Shown: positions 35,776 to 44,944 of the stretch, in pieces
Layout of the letters: every line of letters begins with the position of its first letter
Numbering within the stretch: the stretch's first letter is position 1
From: Virgibacillus litoralis
GTDB taxonomy: Bacteria > Bacillota > Bacilli > Bacillales > Amphibacillaceae
Length of the DNA: 64,000 bases
Direction of reading: 5' to 3'
Assembly (NCBI RefSeq): GCF_017873675.1
Contig: NZ_JAGGKK010000001.1
Span: 1 to 64,000, forward strand
Program-made: the position numbers and the translations under genes
The notes under the pieces: generated by a model
The model's database searches: none
The model's input: only the letters and a program-made list of their open reading frames with translations
Told to the model about the DNA's origin: nothing

Positions 35776-36255
35776 TTATTCGGATGCCAATTTTTTGATC
35801 ATCTTATAATTAATCAATGTAATGTTTCTACGTTCTACAGTTTGAGACCTAATATTTTGGTATCCCTGACGTTCAAAAAAGGGTCTTGCTGTAATACTTG
35901 CTTCCGTATCAATTTCCGAAATCCGTAGTTCTCTCGCTTCAGATTCAAGCATATTTACCAAAGTTGTAGCTATTCCTTGTCCTTGAAAGTCCTTATGAAT
36001 GTAAAGTCTATCCAAGTGTCCATTATGACTCATGTCACTAAAACCGACAATTTTATCATTTATTTCAGCAACATATGTGATGTTATTACTTAAAGATTCC
36101 TTCCAATTTGTCAGTTTAACCTCAATTTCATCTTTAGGTGCCCATGCATTAAGTTGTTCTAGTGAATAATCCCGTGCGTTTATAGAGTGTACTGTTTCAT
36201 AAAAAAGTGAAACAATCTTATTAATGTCAGCACCGTGATAGCCTCGAATTTTCAT
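35776..36255 (-). CDS. GNAT N-acetyltransferase
   Basis: This 159-residue acetyltransferase has the acetyl-CoA loop DRLYIHKDFQGQGIATTLVN (residues about 86-105), preceded by IVGFSDMSHNG and followed by ARPFFERQGYQ. The N-terminus KIRGYHGADINKIVSLFYET is typical of this group. Its substrate is unknown. It is a single gene. Confidence 0.9.
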   Translation of the reverse strand: MKIRGYHGADINKIVSLFYETVHSINARDYSLEQLNAWAPKDEIEVKLTNWKESLSNNITYVAEINDKIVGFSDMSHNGHLDRLYIHKDFQGQGIATTLVNMLESEARELRISEIDTEASITARPFFERQGYQNIRSQTVERRNITLINYKMIKKLASE

Positions 36256-36438
36256 AATCCTTGTGTCCCTTCCAAAATAATAAATATCATTAGATGTCCT
36301 CCAAATACCCCCTGACGACTTCGATTTACTTATGATTAATCCTTTTTCTTATTCCTCAATATGGCCCGTTTGAGAAATTAGCCTTTTCTTTTAAAAAAAG
36401 CGCCCTATAAAGGAATAAACACTATAGTTTGAATTTCT

Positions 36439-36912
36439 TTAATTGAGGGTGAGAATAAACTCTTCAACATCCTTACCACGCGCGTTTGCATACCCGCTGT
36501 CTTCACCCGAAATCATGAACCCACATCTTTTTAAAACCTTTATGGATCCAGTATTGTCTTTTGCAGCACGAGCATAAAGTGGACGAATTGTAACCTGTTT
36601 TAGAAATTCCCGTAAAGCTTTGGTTGCAATTCCCTTACCCCAGTATTCCTTTCCAATCCAATAGGTTACTTCTGGTTCCCCAAACTGCTCGAAGTGTACT
36701 ACATGGCCAACGACGGTGTTCTCAACAATGATTGTTTGCTTAATAATATTCTCATTCGTAAGTATTTTGTTCCAGTGTTCAGCGAAGCTATTCCAATCAT
36801 TAGGGTTCTTACTTGTAAAGGCGGCCATTTGGTTTGCCTCACTATCCTGCTGATGCTTAAAAAAAATAGGAAGATCATCTTCAATCACATTTCGAAGCAC
36901 TAAATTGCTCAT
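36439..36912 (-). CDS. GNAT N-acetyltransferase (RimJ/RimL-like)
   Basis: This 157-residue acetyltransferase_3-type protein begins LVLRNVIEDDLPIFFKHQQD. The CoA-binding stretch YWIGKEYWGKGIATKALREF is at residues about 83-102, and a C-terminal motif NTGSIKVLKRCGF follows. The substrate is unknown. GGAGGAG precedes the ATG. Confidence 0.9.
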   Translation of the reverse strand: MSNLVLRNVIEDDLPIFFKHQQDSEANQMAAFTSKNPNDWNSFAEHWNKILTNENIIKQTIIVENTVVGHVVHFEQFGEPEVTYWIGKEYWGKGIATKALREFLKQVTIRPLYARAAKDNTGSIKVLKRCGFMISGEDSGYANARGKDVEEFILTLN

Positions 36913-37339
36913 TAAACTCCTCCTCTGTTCTTTACTTTATTTTAGCAAACATATGTTCCTGTCACAATATATTTTATCGTATAAAATTCCCTTGATATAG
37001 TCCTATCAATTTATTTCCTTGTTTAATTACATGACCCGTTTGCGGAAAACTGATCCTATTGAAAGCCAATCAAATTTGTAATAAAAATGATAACATTTTT
37101 ATTACAAAAACTATGCCAAGCATGGTACTTGCTGAATATCCGCCTATGATAATGGGGGCTCTTTATGCTTTTATTTAGCAATCGATACTTTTCTATGGCC
37201 CAATTATAATTTTGAAATTCTTAGTAATGGATATAAAATTTTTATTTCTGTTGCTTGTCTGATGAAATTAAAAATAGGCAAACACACATTTTTCAGTTCC
37301 TTCATAAGCTATATAAAAAATAGCTTGGAGGAAAAAATT
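36913..37339. other. Intergenic stretch with NERD-gene fragment
   Basis: About 70 bases at 37127-37197 closely match, with scattered differences, 40743-40813 inside the NERD-domain gene (shared blocks ACTTGCTGAATATCC, GGCTCTTTAT and TTTAGCAATCGATACTTTTC). It is a decayed partial copy in the same orientation. A CCCGTTTG element lies near 37030. The remainder is AT-rich with no gene. Confidence 0.6.
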
Positions 37340-38434
37340 ATGGGTAATGAACAACAGCAAAAACATGTTCCTCCCAATCGATCTAAATGGCATTTGTATG
37401 AGGTAATCGGTATTTTATTAGTTGTCATTTCACTAGCCCTTCTTTTATTAGCACCTAATTCCTTAGCAAATTTGTTTGATACAGTAATTAAAGAGGTCAA
37501 ACCAGTTGTAGTTGATATTTTCTTAACCGGTGAGGTTGGAATTGCGATTATCGTGAGTGTTATTATGGGTCGCATGTTAGAACGGCTTGGTTTCACTGAC
37601 GGCTTGATCCGCATTTTTGTCCCAATTATGAAGGTATTCAAAATTAACCCATCTGTCATCGTTCCAAGTGTTTATAATATATTAGGTGACATTAATGCAG
37701 CAGGAAAGATTGCTGGACCAATACTTGTCAAAGCAAATGCAACCAAGTCGGAACAAAAGATTGCTATAGCAACGATGGTTCAATCTCCCCAATCTTTTGC
37801 AACATTTGTTTTAGGTTTAATTGCTTTATCTGTATTTGGTATTAATGGATTTCCACTTATCATTTTATCTATTTTTATACCTATAATTATTGTTCCAGTT
37901 CTTTTATCCAGAACTATTTACCGTGATACTAAAAAAGTAACGTTAGATAATCTTCCACGATTCACTCCAAACACGAAATTTATGAATACCATATTTTCAT
38001 CAGCAAAAGAAGGTGCTGAATTATTATTCTTAATTATCATACCAGCTGTCGCTGTTGTGTTTTTCTTTATCGGTGTATTAAAATTTATCGGTGTTTGGGA
38101 TCCAATTGAATTAAGTTTAGCTTCAGTTCTTACAATCATAAGCATAGAACCTACCACAGGTATCATTTCAATATTAGCAGCACCTACGTTAGCCGTTGCA
38201 CAACTCGCCGAATTAGCTACAACAATAGATCCACGTCTAATTGTTGGTTCCTTTGTATTAGCTAATTCAGGCTTGCCATTGTCCGTTATCTTTGGGCAAG
38301 TACCAGCTACTTGGGCAGAAACATCTGACTTACATGAACGTGAAGTGATAATGGCAGCTGTTATCGGGATAATTATTCGAGTGGCTACAGCATGTCTGCT
38401 AGGTTATTTCCTAACTCCTTTTCTGGTGGTGTAA
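37340..38434 (+). CDS. GATE-domain (nucleoside recognition) permease
   Basis: This 364-residue integral membrane protein with about nine to ten hydrophobic segments carries the Gate (nucleoside-recognition) domain found in SpmA/SpmB, FeoB and nucleoside transporters. Family-like stretches are SVIMGRMLERLGFTDGLIRIFVP and VYNILGDINAAGKIAGPILVKANA. The frame extends to 37262, but the ATG at 37340 has TTGGAGG 9 bases upstream and gives a normal soluble N-terminal tail. Three bases separate it from an amidohydrolase gene, so it probably imports that enzyme's substrate. The substrate is unknown. Confidence 0.8.
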   Translation: MGNEQQQKHVPPNRSKWHLYEVIGILLVVISLALLLLAPNSLANLFDTVIKEVKPVVVDIFLTGEVGIAIIVSVIMGRMLERLGFTDGLIRIFVPIMKVFKINPSVIVPSVYNILGDINAAGKIAGPILVKANATKSEQKIAIATMVQSPQSFATFVLGLIALSVFGINGFPLIILSIFIPIIIVPVLLSRTIYRDTKKVTLDNLPRFTPNTKFMNTIFSSAKEGAELLFLIIIPAVAVVFFFIGVLKFIGVWDPIELSLASVLTIISIEPTTGIISILAAPTLAVAQLAELATTIDPRLIVGSFVLANSGLPLSVIFGQVPATWAETSDLHEREVIMAAVIGIIIRVATACLLGYFLTPFLVV

Positions 38435-38437
38435 ACT

Positions 38438-39664
38438 GTGAAAAACGAATATCTCATTTGCGGGAAAAAGCTTGTAACAGTTAGTCAATTAGGTAGCATA
38501 AATGACGGTGCGATGGTTGTTAAAGACGGAAAAATAGCAGACATTGGTAGTTGGGGTAAGCTTCGTGAAAAATATGCCGGAATTAAAGTTGTCGATTACT
38601 CGGATTATGTGATCACTCCAGGACTAGTAGATTGCCACACCCATTTGCTAGAATTCGCACCAACCTCTCTCCATCCAATTACAAAAGAAACACATTTTCT
38701 AGCAGCCAAGTCGATTCTTCTCCATGCATTATCATCAGGTATAACGGCATTAGGTGAACAAATATGTGGTCATCCGCTTTGTGATTTTTCAATCGATGAT
38801 TACCGGGAAACAACTACAGATATCCCTTTAGACATTTCATTTGCTGCTACCAGTATATCTATTGGGTTTGAGAAATTGTCACACTACACATCTGTAACTA
38901 AATCGACTGGCGTTGATCAAAAAGACCTTTCAAATTTCTTCCTTGTTAAACAAATGGCACAACATAGTGATTATCCCGGTGAAAATATTTTTATCAATGC
39001 GACTCCAGCAAATTTTAAAGTCAATGATGTGCCACGAGCAGGAGAAATAATTTACACCAAGAAAGAATTAGAAAAAATAGTTGAAATTTATCATCAATCC
39101 GGAAAACAAATTGGTGCTCATGTAGCTGGCGAGGATGCAATTCAAATGACACTTGATGCAGGTATTGATGTCCTCCACCATGCGCATAAGATAACTGAGG
39201 AACAAATGGATATTGTTAAAGAACAAAAAGTGAAAATTGTAGCAACCCCAATGGGTGGTACTCACCTTGAACCAAACTCACCAGAAAACATACTAAGACT
39301 ACACCAAAAAAATATTCCTGTATCCATTGCAACCGATTCATATCTCCCTCCTTATCCAGACATAAGTTGGCTACCGTTCAATGATCAAGAATTAAAAGGT
39401 CCCGATGCCCTCATGATTGTTTCTCAACCACCAATGCAACTTTTAAAAGAACATGGATATGATGAAAACGATATTCTAGCGCTATTAACTGCAAACCCTG
39501 CAGACATATTGGGGAAAGGGCACCAGTTTGGTAGATTAACAAAGGGAATGGATGCAAACTTTCTCATTACTGGAGGTGTCCCTGGATTGGACATTACAGA
39601 TATAGGAGGGATAAAAACGGTTTACTTTAAGGGGAAAAAAGTAATCGATCGAACGAAAGGCTAA
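38438..39664 (+). CDS. Metal-dependent amidohydrolase
   Basis: This 408-residue amidohydrolase of the imidazolonepropionase/Sgx9260-like group has an N-terminal composite beta domain and a TIM barrel. The metal ligands can be placed at DCHTHLLEF (residues about 64-72), GAHVAGEDA, LHHAHKI and ATDSYLPP (Asp). The C-terminal segment ANPADILGKGHQFGRLTKGMDANFLI is typical. It hydrolyses a C-N bond of a cyclic or dipeptide-like amide; the exact substrate is not predictable. It starts at GTG and is translationally close to the permease gene. Confidence 0.88.
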   Translation: MKNEYLICGKKLVTVSQLGSINDGAMVVKDGKIADIGSWGKLREKYAGIKVVDYSDYVITPGLVDCHTHLLEFAPTSLHPITKETHFLAAKSILLHALSSGITALGEQICGHPLCDFSIDDYRETTTDIPLDISFAATSISIGFEKLSHYTSVTKSTGVDQKDLSNFFLVKQMAQHSDYPGENIFINATPANFKVNDVPRAGEIIYTKKELEKIVEIYHQSGKQIGAHVAGEDAIQMTLDAGIDVLHHAHKITEEQMDIVKEQKVKIVATPMGGTHLEPNSPENILRLHQKNIPVSIATDSYLPPYPDISWLPFNDQELKGPDALMIVSQPPMQLLKEHGYDENDILALLTANPADILGKGHQFGRLTKGMDANFLITGGVPGLDITDIGGIKTVYFKGKKVIDRTKG

Positions 39665-39712
39665 ATACAGTAGCAACAAAGCTCTCTTATAACTTATCAG
39701 TAAAATGAAAAC

Positions 39713-39742
39713 AAGCTGCTTTTCTAATTAAGAGAGCAGCTT
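39713..39742 (-). terminator. Terminator between convergent genes
   Basis: AAGCTGCT (39713-39720) pairs with AGCAGCTT (39735-39742). The minus strand continues GTTTTCATTTT, so it best serves the gene ending at 39792. Confidence 0.6.
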
Positions 39743-39791
39743 AAAACCGATTTAGTAAAAGAAGCCATAGTTGTCGGAAACCTTCCAAAAT

Positions 39792-40283
39792 TTATACTGC
39801 CAGTCGCTGCTGGGCCCAAGTTGAACGATATTTAACCATAGTATAAATCATTATGATTGCTAAAATAATTGCCCCGCCATCAGTTATTGCACTCGGCAAA
39901 ATTCCCCATATACCATATTCACTAATAGCAGCAACCCACATAGACGACGGAATCATTACAAAGCCAAGTCCTTGTGTAAAATTAACCACTAATATAACCC
40001 ACCATAGTATTGTTGATCTAACTCTAAATGCTAAAATACCCAAAGCGTTTCCGATTATATAAATGCATCCTACAAGACGAAATCCATTGGTGAAGCCGGG
40101 TGCTTGTCCTTCTGGATTCGGAGCGTCAGCCATCTGCATCATTGTTTCAATCAGTGATATATTGACAATGACAAAATTTTGTAAGGTGGTTCCGATTGTA
40201 AATATAATTGAACACAAAGCGATTCCTATCTGAAGCCTGTATGTCGTGGGTGTTAATACTAATTCTTGTTTAATTATGCTCAT
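39792..40283 (-). CDS. Four-helix membrane protein, unknown
   Basis: This 163-residue protein has four hydrophobic segments (about residues 18-42, 70-88, 93-112 and 126-150). No family could be recognised. An excellent GGGGGGAAAT site precedes the ATG and a terminator follows the stop. It is a single gene. Confidence 0.7.
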   Translation of the reverse strand: MSIIKQELVLTPTTYRLQIGIALCSIIFTIGTTLQNFVIVNISLIETMMQMADAPNPEGQAPGFTNGFRLVGCIYIIGNALGILAFRVRSTILWWVILVVNFTQGLGFVMIPSSMWVAAISEYGIWGILPSAITDGGAIILAIIMIYTMVKYRSTWAQQRLAV

Positions 40284-40491
40284 AATAATTTCCCCCCTTT
40301 GTTTATATGAGTCATAATTATCACCTATTAAATTACATCATTTACGATAAGATTAAACAATACTTCTCAAGGCGATTATTTTGTAAGCCCCTATACTTAG
40401 TATATTATTCTGAACAAAACATTATATTATCAACGAGGTTGAGGTTGACGACTATTTACGAAGGAACGAGGACGTAGAAGGGCCTGTCACT

Positions 40492-40514
40492 CGGAAGTAT
40501 TCTGATTGACAGGC
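40492..40514. repeat. Stem-loop after NERD gene
   Basis: GCCTGTCA (40492-40499) pairs perfectly with TGACAGGC (40507-40514) around 7 bases. It lies 16 bases after the stop of the NERD gene on the minus strand. No U run is present, so it is a weak terminator or a 3' stabiliser. Confidence 0.4.
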
Positions 40515-40529
40515 ACTATTCTGTATATA

Positions 40530-41345
40530 TTACCGACTTCTTTGATGTTCATAACAATAAACTTTCCCATCGAACTTTTTATTTGCCATGCAATAATCCT
40601 TAACCTTTTGTGAAACAGGTTTACTGCAGACAACACATTTAGCAGCAGCTGATTTATTCGTGCTGTTTTTCTCTTTTAAACTTTTATTATGCTGTTCTCT
40701 TATCGTTGGATCTGTAATGTTTGCTTTAGATAATATATTGTATACTTGCTGAATATCCCCTTCTGATAACAATGGCTCTTTATCCTTCAATTTAGCAATC
40801 GATACTTTTCTATTGATTGTTTCAGTAAGATAAATATCGTATATGACCATCTCATCAGCTGAGATTTCTCTTAATTCCATGTCGATTTTAAGCTTACAGC
40901 GTTTTGTGAATGATACCAGCGAAATAAAACTAGAATGAAATCTCTTATCTACAAGCGTTTTAAGCGCTTGAATATGGCCATAGTTCTGTATGACCGGGTT
41001 TATCATTTTAAACTTCCCATTGATAAGCCACTGTTTTCGATTTCTTCCACCATATATTGTACCCTGGTAATTCTTTGTCTCAATAACAAAAATGCCATAT
41101 GGCGTTAGTACAAGATGGTCAATTTGTGAATAGCCGGAGGCCGACTTTGCATTTTTGATCATAATATCATTAAGATACATGTATTCCTTTGGGAGCTGTG
41201 ACAGCTGAATATCAATCTTATACTCGCCAATCTCCCCTTTTCTTCCTGCTACCACTTCATTATTTTTCTTATTACTAGTTTGTTCTTTCTTTGGTTTTGA
41301 TTGAGGTTTCTCCTTCTTCTTAAACAGACCAAGCAAACGAATCAT
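40530..41345 (-). CDS. NERD-domain protein with C-terminal zinc motif
   Basis: This 271-residue protein has a lysine-rich N-terminal linker (residues 8-30). The NERD nuclease-related domain (about 33-160) has GRKGEIGEYKIDIQL, SGYSQIDHLVLTPYGIFVIETKNY (the Asp...Glu-x-Lys pattern of PD-(D/E)XK nucleases) and GTIYGGRNRKQWL. A Cys-rich tail with CVVCSKPVSQKVKDYC plus CYEH could bind zinc. NERD proteins are thought to process nucleic acid. A partial decayed copy lies at 37127-37197. Confidence 0.88.
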   Translation of the reverse strand: MIRLLGLFKKKEKPQSKPKKEQTSNKKNNEVVAGRKGEIGEYKIDIQLSQLPKEYMYLNDIMIKNAKSASGYSQIDHLVLTPYGIFVIETKNYQGTIYGGRNRKQWLINGKFKMINPVIQNYGHIQALKTLVDKRFHSSFISLVSFTKRCKLKIDMELREISADEMVIYDIYLTETINRKVSIAKLKDKEPLLSEGDIQQVYNILSKANITDPTIREQHNKSLKEKNSTNKSAAAKCVVCSKPVSQKVKDYCMANKKFDGKVYCYEHQRSR

Positions 41346-41407
41346 TCCCCTAAAATTTATTTACTTCTATTATCGGACTGTAAAGGAATGTTGTTAATTG
41401 TTCCTAT

Positions 41408-41446
41408 ATAAAAAGGGATAAACCCACACTTAGGTTTATCCCACTC
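41408..41446 (-). terminator. Terminator after DUF4352 gene
   Basis: GGGATAAACC pairs perfectly with GGTTTATCCC around 8 bases. The minus strand ends in CTTTTTATAT. It lies 39 bases after the stop at 41485. Confidence 0.85.
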
Positions 41447-41484
41447 ATTACAACCATCCTTACAGAAGTAGCCGTATCCAATTT

Positions 41485-42099
41485 TTACTTCAGACTAATC
41501 TCTATGCTTTCTGTGCCAAAGAATCCTGTCTGACTATGCAGAACCGAATCTTTTAGTTTAAGATCCTTCGATACTTCAAAGACAACTTTTCCTGATTTGC
41601 TTAGTCCTGGATTTATTTGTGTCAGGAAAAAGTCTCCCATACTATCGCTCATAGCCATCATAACCTGACCATCCGTAATAGGTTCATATGTTGTTCCGTC
41701 AGCTGACTTGATTTTAAAATAACTGGAATCAATTGTTAGTGGTTCCTTTTGGTCATTTTTAACCGTCACATCCAGAATAACAAATTTGCCACTTGTTGTA
41801 GCATTCTCAACAAATTCATTTCCACTGTCAATTTCACCGGTAGTTTTTACATTATCAACTGTAAAACCTACATTTGCAACGGTAGCTGTTTCACCAACGC
41901 CTGCTTTCTTGACCTGTCCTTCTTCTTTTTTATCCTTTTCCTGCCCATTATTGTCAGAAGTCTCTTCCTGATTCGCATCACCGCTATCTCCTGATGCAGT
42001 ATCCGGTGAATCATCACCACCTGAAAATAGTGCTATAATAATACCTAAAACGACAACTGCCCCAATAGCAGTTAAACATCCAGTAAATAATTTCTTCAT
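41485..42099 (-). CDS. DUF4352 membrane-anchored protein
   Basis: This 204-residue exported protein has an N-terminal membrane segment (CLTAIGAVVVLGIIIALFSGG, residues about 8-28). It is followed by an acidic/Gln-rich disordered linker (29-65) and a DUF4352 immunoglobulin-like beta domain (about 68-204) with FVILDVTVKNDQKEPLTIDSSYFKI. No enzymatic residues are apparent. The N-terminal helix contains Cys8, but the context does not form a good lipobox, so an uncleaved anchor is likely. AAGGGGGC precedes the ATG. Confidence 0.85.
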   Translation of the reverse strand: MKKLFTGCLTAIGAVVVLGIIIALFSGGDDSPDTASGDSGDANQEETSDNNGQEKDKKEEGQVKKAGVGETATVANVGFTVDNVKTTGEIDSGNEFVENATTSGKFVILDVTVKNDQKEPLTIDSSYFKIKSADGTTYEPITDGQVMMAMSDSMGDFFLTQINPGLSKSGKVVFEVSKDLKLKDSVLHSQTGFFGTESIEISLK

Positions 42100-42487
42100 T
42101 TTAATTGCCCCCTTACTTAGTATGATTTCATGTTATCAGTTAAGGTGTACAAAAAAATGTATAACCTGAGACTAAGTAAGGAGACATAAATATTAGTTAA
42201 TCATTAATTGGAATTATTTTCCTTTGGAATGCTGTAATACAAAATCTTCAGTAAAATAACCATAGAGTATCTATACTCATGATATTAGACTATCGGATTT
42301 TATCCAACAATTTTGGGGTTCAGTTACTTATTATCAAAGTAGTCTTATAAACATAATTATATATTTAAATGTTCAACTATTAAGGTAAATGTACTATTTT
42401 AAGTTGCCAAATTAACAAAGGTATCGACAGCATTAAGGTCCCCACCAATTTGAAAGGAAAGAGACACACTCGCTTAAATAAAATAAA
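42100..42487. other. Intergenic stretch, nothing recognised
   Basis: This AT-rich sequence lies between the DUF4352 gene and the start of the defence island. No gene, hairpin terminator or repeat was recognised. Confidence 0.5.
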
Positions 42488-44944
42488 TTAAATCATTTCA
42501 ACAATATGGCGGAAAACAGTTGATGGATTTTTCAGTAATTCTTCGGCTGAAATTCTTTCAACTTTCTTACCTTTAGTAATCTCTAACTTTCCAGATTCTT
42601 TTAACTTAAGATTCATTTCACCTATAGAAAAATTCTTAACCATACCAGCCTTATCTACGTATCGATCGTTTAATTCTAATTTCACCTTAGAAGATATCCT
42701 TCTCAAAACCTTCCATAATTTCATTTCTTCTGGTGATTTCATGAACAACTCGGGTAATTCCATAGCACCACGTAAATTATTCAAAGTTGTCATCATATAG
42801 TATTGAATGCCGTAATGTACTGGTATAATCGTTTTTTCAAGCGACTTCCACACATTAATGCGAAAGACTACATTATCACCAATATCCACCCGGTCAATCT
42901 CACCATAAAGGGTAATCCCGCCGAGATCATTAAACTCTTTTTTGGGAAGGTAAAGTCCAATATATCTTGCTTCCTGCCAGCCGGTTTTAAGATAATGTAA
43001 AGAAATGCTAAAGTTTTTATTCTGTAGGAATTCCTGATAAACGTCCTTGCTATTTACTTTGCCTATCAATACTTTTTCTTCTAAGGATGATTGCCATTCT
43101 TCCAGAGTGCCTTTAGGAAGTATCCCTTCTTTTTGTAATTCTTCTGGATTTCTTTCTATTAACCTTTCTATAAACTGCTCAACCAACCTAGTACTATTAG
43201 GAAGGAAAGGAAATCCCCCAATATTTACATCGTTAATACTTTTATAAAAATCATGGGCTTCATACGCTTCTTCATCGAACCAAGGAAATAATACATATGC
43301 ACCAAATGCATATCTCTCAAATGGGCCTTCTTCTTTTACAACGAGTGCATCTCTATACCGGTGCATCGTGTTAATATCTTCCTCCAGAGGGCCTGGTTGA
43401 TGATATTTATTTTGATAGTAAGTTCCTTCAGTTGCAAAATCTACTCGATATTTCGCATCAAAAATGTAATGATAAGAATAACCCTTACCCTTTTTTTCAA
43501 TGCTTAACATGGAATCTGGTTTTTGAGCGACTGTTGGGAGATTTTTGTCCAGCTTCTGAAAGTGTAAAGTAATCCTTTCATTGGTAACAGGATGCTTAAA
43601 TACTCTTTTAGCTGATGCAGATTGATCAAGTTGAACAAACAAGCCGTCTCTTCGAATTTTAATAATATCCTGACTTATCATTGGATATTTTGATCCGAGT
43701 ATTTGTCCTAATTTGATAAAGGTCCAATATTCATAAAGGGTCGCAACATCTTTAACTGACATATTATAAAGTTGACCATGAAGAACAAGACCCCGAGATA
43801 CTGTTAGAAATATTTGATACACATCTCGGTAACCGGGAGCCATTTGGATTACGAGACTCATTACAGAACGATTTAACTGTTTTATCTGTCTCCAAAACTG
43901 TGTTTTAAGTCTTCTCTCCAATTCTGCTTTCATCTTATAAATTTTAGCTAATAATTCCTCATTATTATTTTGTTGATAGGGGTGGAGTGAATTTTGAATA
44001 ACATTCGAAAGGTCCTCTAATTTATTTACTAGTCGTTTCATCATCCATTTCACAAATTGGTTCTCAAGTGTATTGTACGATAATTGTTTTTTTACATTTA
44101 GTCCATGGCTTGGCATTACATTTTGCTCACCGAGTTTGATTCCATTTTGCACTTCGTGAAATAGATGTGGCTTCTTTCTCAGGTAGTTTCGTCCAGTTGA
44201 ATCTGCCTTTTTCAGTTGATCGCCTCGAACTTTTCTGTAAGTCGTTTTTAGATGGTGGTGTGGCTGCCTTTCAATTACGTTAATTGACTTTATTAGACGA
44301 GCAAAATGGGCATCAAATAATCTATAAAATTCAGACCAAGAGGGCTGAGCAGCAAAGGAAGTAGTAGCACCTAAAAAGGTCTTTTTTATAAAGTGATAAG
44401 CAAGGTTATAAACTTCTTCATTAACCTCATCTAGCAGTTTCTTATAGTCCTCTTTATAGTTCAGTTTGATTGGAAATATCTCCATTGTTACTTTCAACAA
44501 ATCATTACTGCCGTCATGAATTTCAAATGTAGAAAATCCAACTTCATTTTGAAAATGTAAGTTCCCCATCAGTAAACGATGGGTATGGTCCCCAACTTTA
44601 GTGACTGACTTTCTTAAACCTGGATGTTCATGATAAAAGGATAAATTTTTTTCATTTTTGGGTGTAACAACTAACTGATAGACTCTATTCTCAAAAAATA
44701 TAGGTGGAACCGTTGTCTGATCGCTTAATTTACCTTCATTTAGATCGTATATTAATATTGATTTTATGTCTTCACCCTTTACGCTTAAATCCATTGTTTC
44801 ATCTGTTTGAATCATTTGGTAGTACCGTAAACCCTCATATCGTTCATGATAAGGTTTACCCTTTATATATAGATAAAAATCGACTGTCTCGATAACAACT
44901 AATTCAGTGTCCTCATTACCCGATCCAGAAGGAAGTGAAACCAT
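42488..44944 (-). CDS. DUF2357 nuclease, McrC-like partner
   Basis: This 818-residue protein has a DUF2357 region in its N-terminal half (residues about 60-300). A PD-(D/E)XK-type nuclease core is centred on PD (476-477) and DAK (496-498, in YIFDAKYRVD). The C-terminal region is beta-rich. Its start overlaps the upstream McrB-like AAA gene by 29 bases, so the two are translationally coupled. The layout matches McrBC-type modification-dependent restriction in which the AAA motor loads a DUF2357 nuclease. The specificity is unknown; methylated or glycosylated DNA is the usual target of the class. Confidence 0.82.
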   Translation of the reverse strand: MVSLPSGSGNEDTELVVIETVDFYLYIKGKPYHERYEGLRYYQMIQTDETMDLSVKGEDIKSILIYDLNEGKLSDQTTVPPIFFENRVYQLVVTPKNEKNLSFYHEHPGLRKSVTKVGDHTHRLLMGNLHFQNEVGFSTFEIHDGSNDLLKVTMEIFPIKLNYKEDYKKLLDEVNEEVYNLAYHFIKKTFLGATTSFAAQPSWSEFYRLFDAHFARLIKSINVIERQPHHHLKTTYRKVRGDQLKKADSTGRNYLRKKPHLFHEVQNGIKLGEQNVMPSHGLNVKKQLSYNTLENQFVKWMMKRLVNKLEDLSNVIQNSLHPYQQNNNEELLAKIYKMKAELERRLKTQFWRQIKQLNRSVMSLVIQMAPGYRDVYQIFLTVSRGLVLHGQLYNMSVKDVATLYEYWTFIKLGQILGSKYPMISQDIIKIRRDGLFVQLDQSASAKRVFKHPVTNERITLHFQKLDKNLPTVAQKPDSMLSIEKKGKGYSYHYIFDAKYRVDFATEGTYYQNKYHQPGPLEEDINTMHRYRDALVVKEEGPFERYAFGAYVLFPWFDEEAYEAHDFYKSINDVNIGGFPFLPNSTRLVEQFIERLIERNPEELQKEGILPKGTLEEWQSSLEEKVLIGKVNSKDVYQEFLQNKNFSISLHYLKTGWQEARYIGLYLPKKEFNDLGGITLYGEIDRVDIGDNVVFRINVWKSLEKTIIPVHYGIQYYMMTTLNNLRGAMELPELFMKSPEEMKLWKVLRRISSKVKLELNDRYVDKAGMVKNFSIGEMNLKLKESGKLEITKGKKVERISAEELLKNPSTVFRHIVEMI

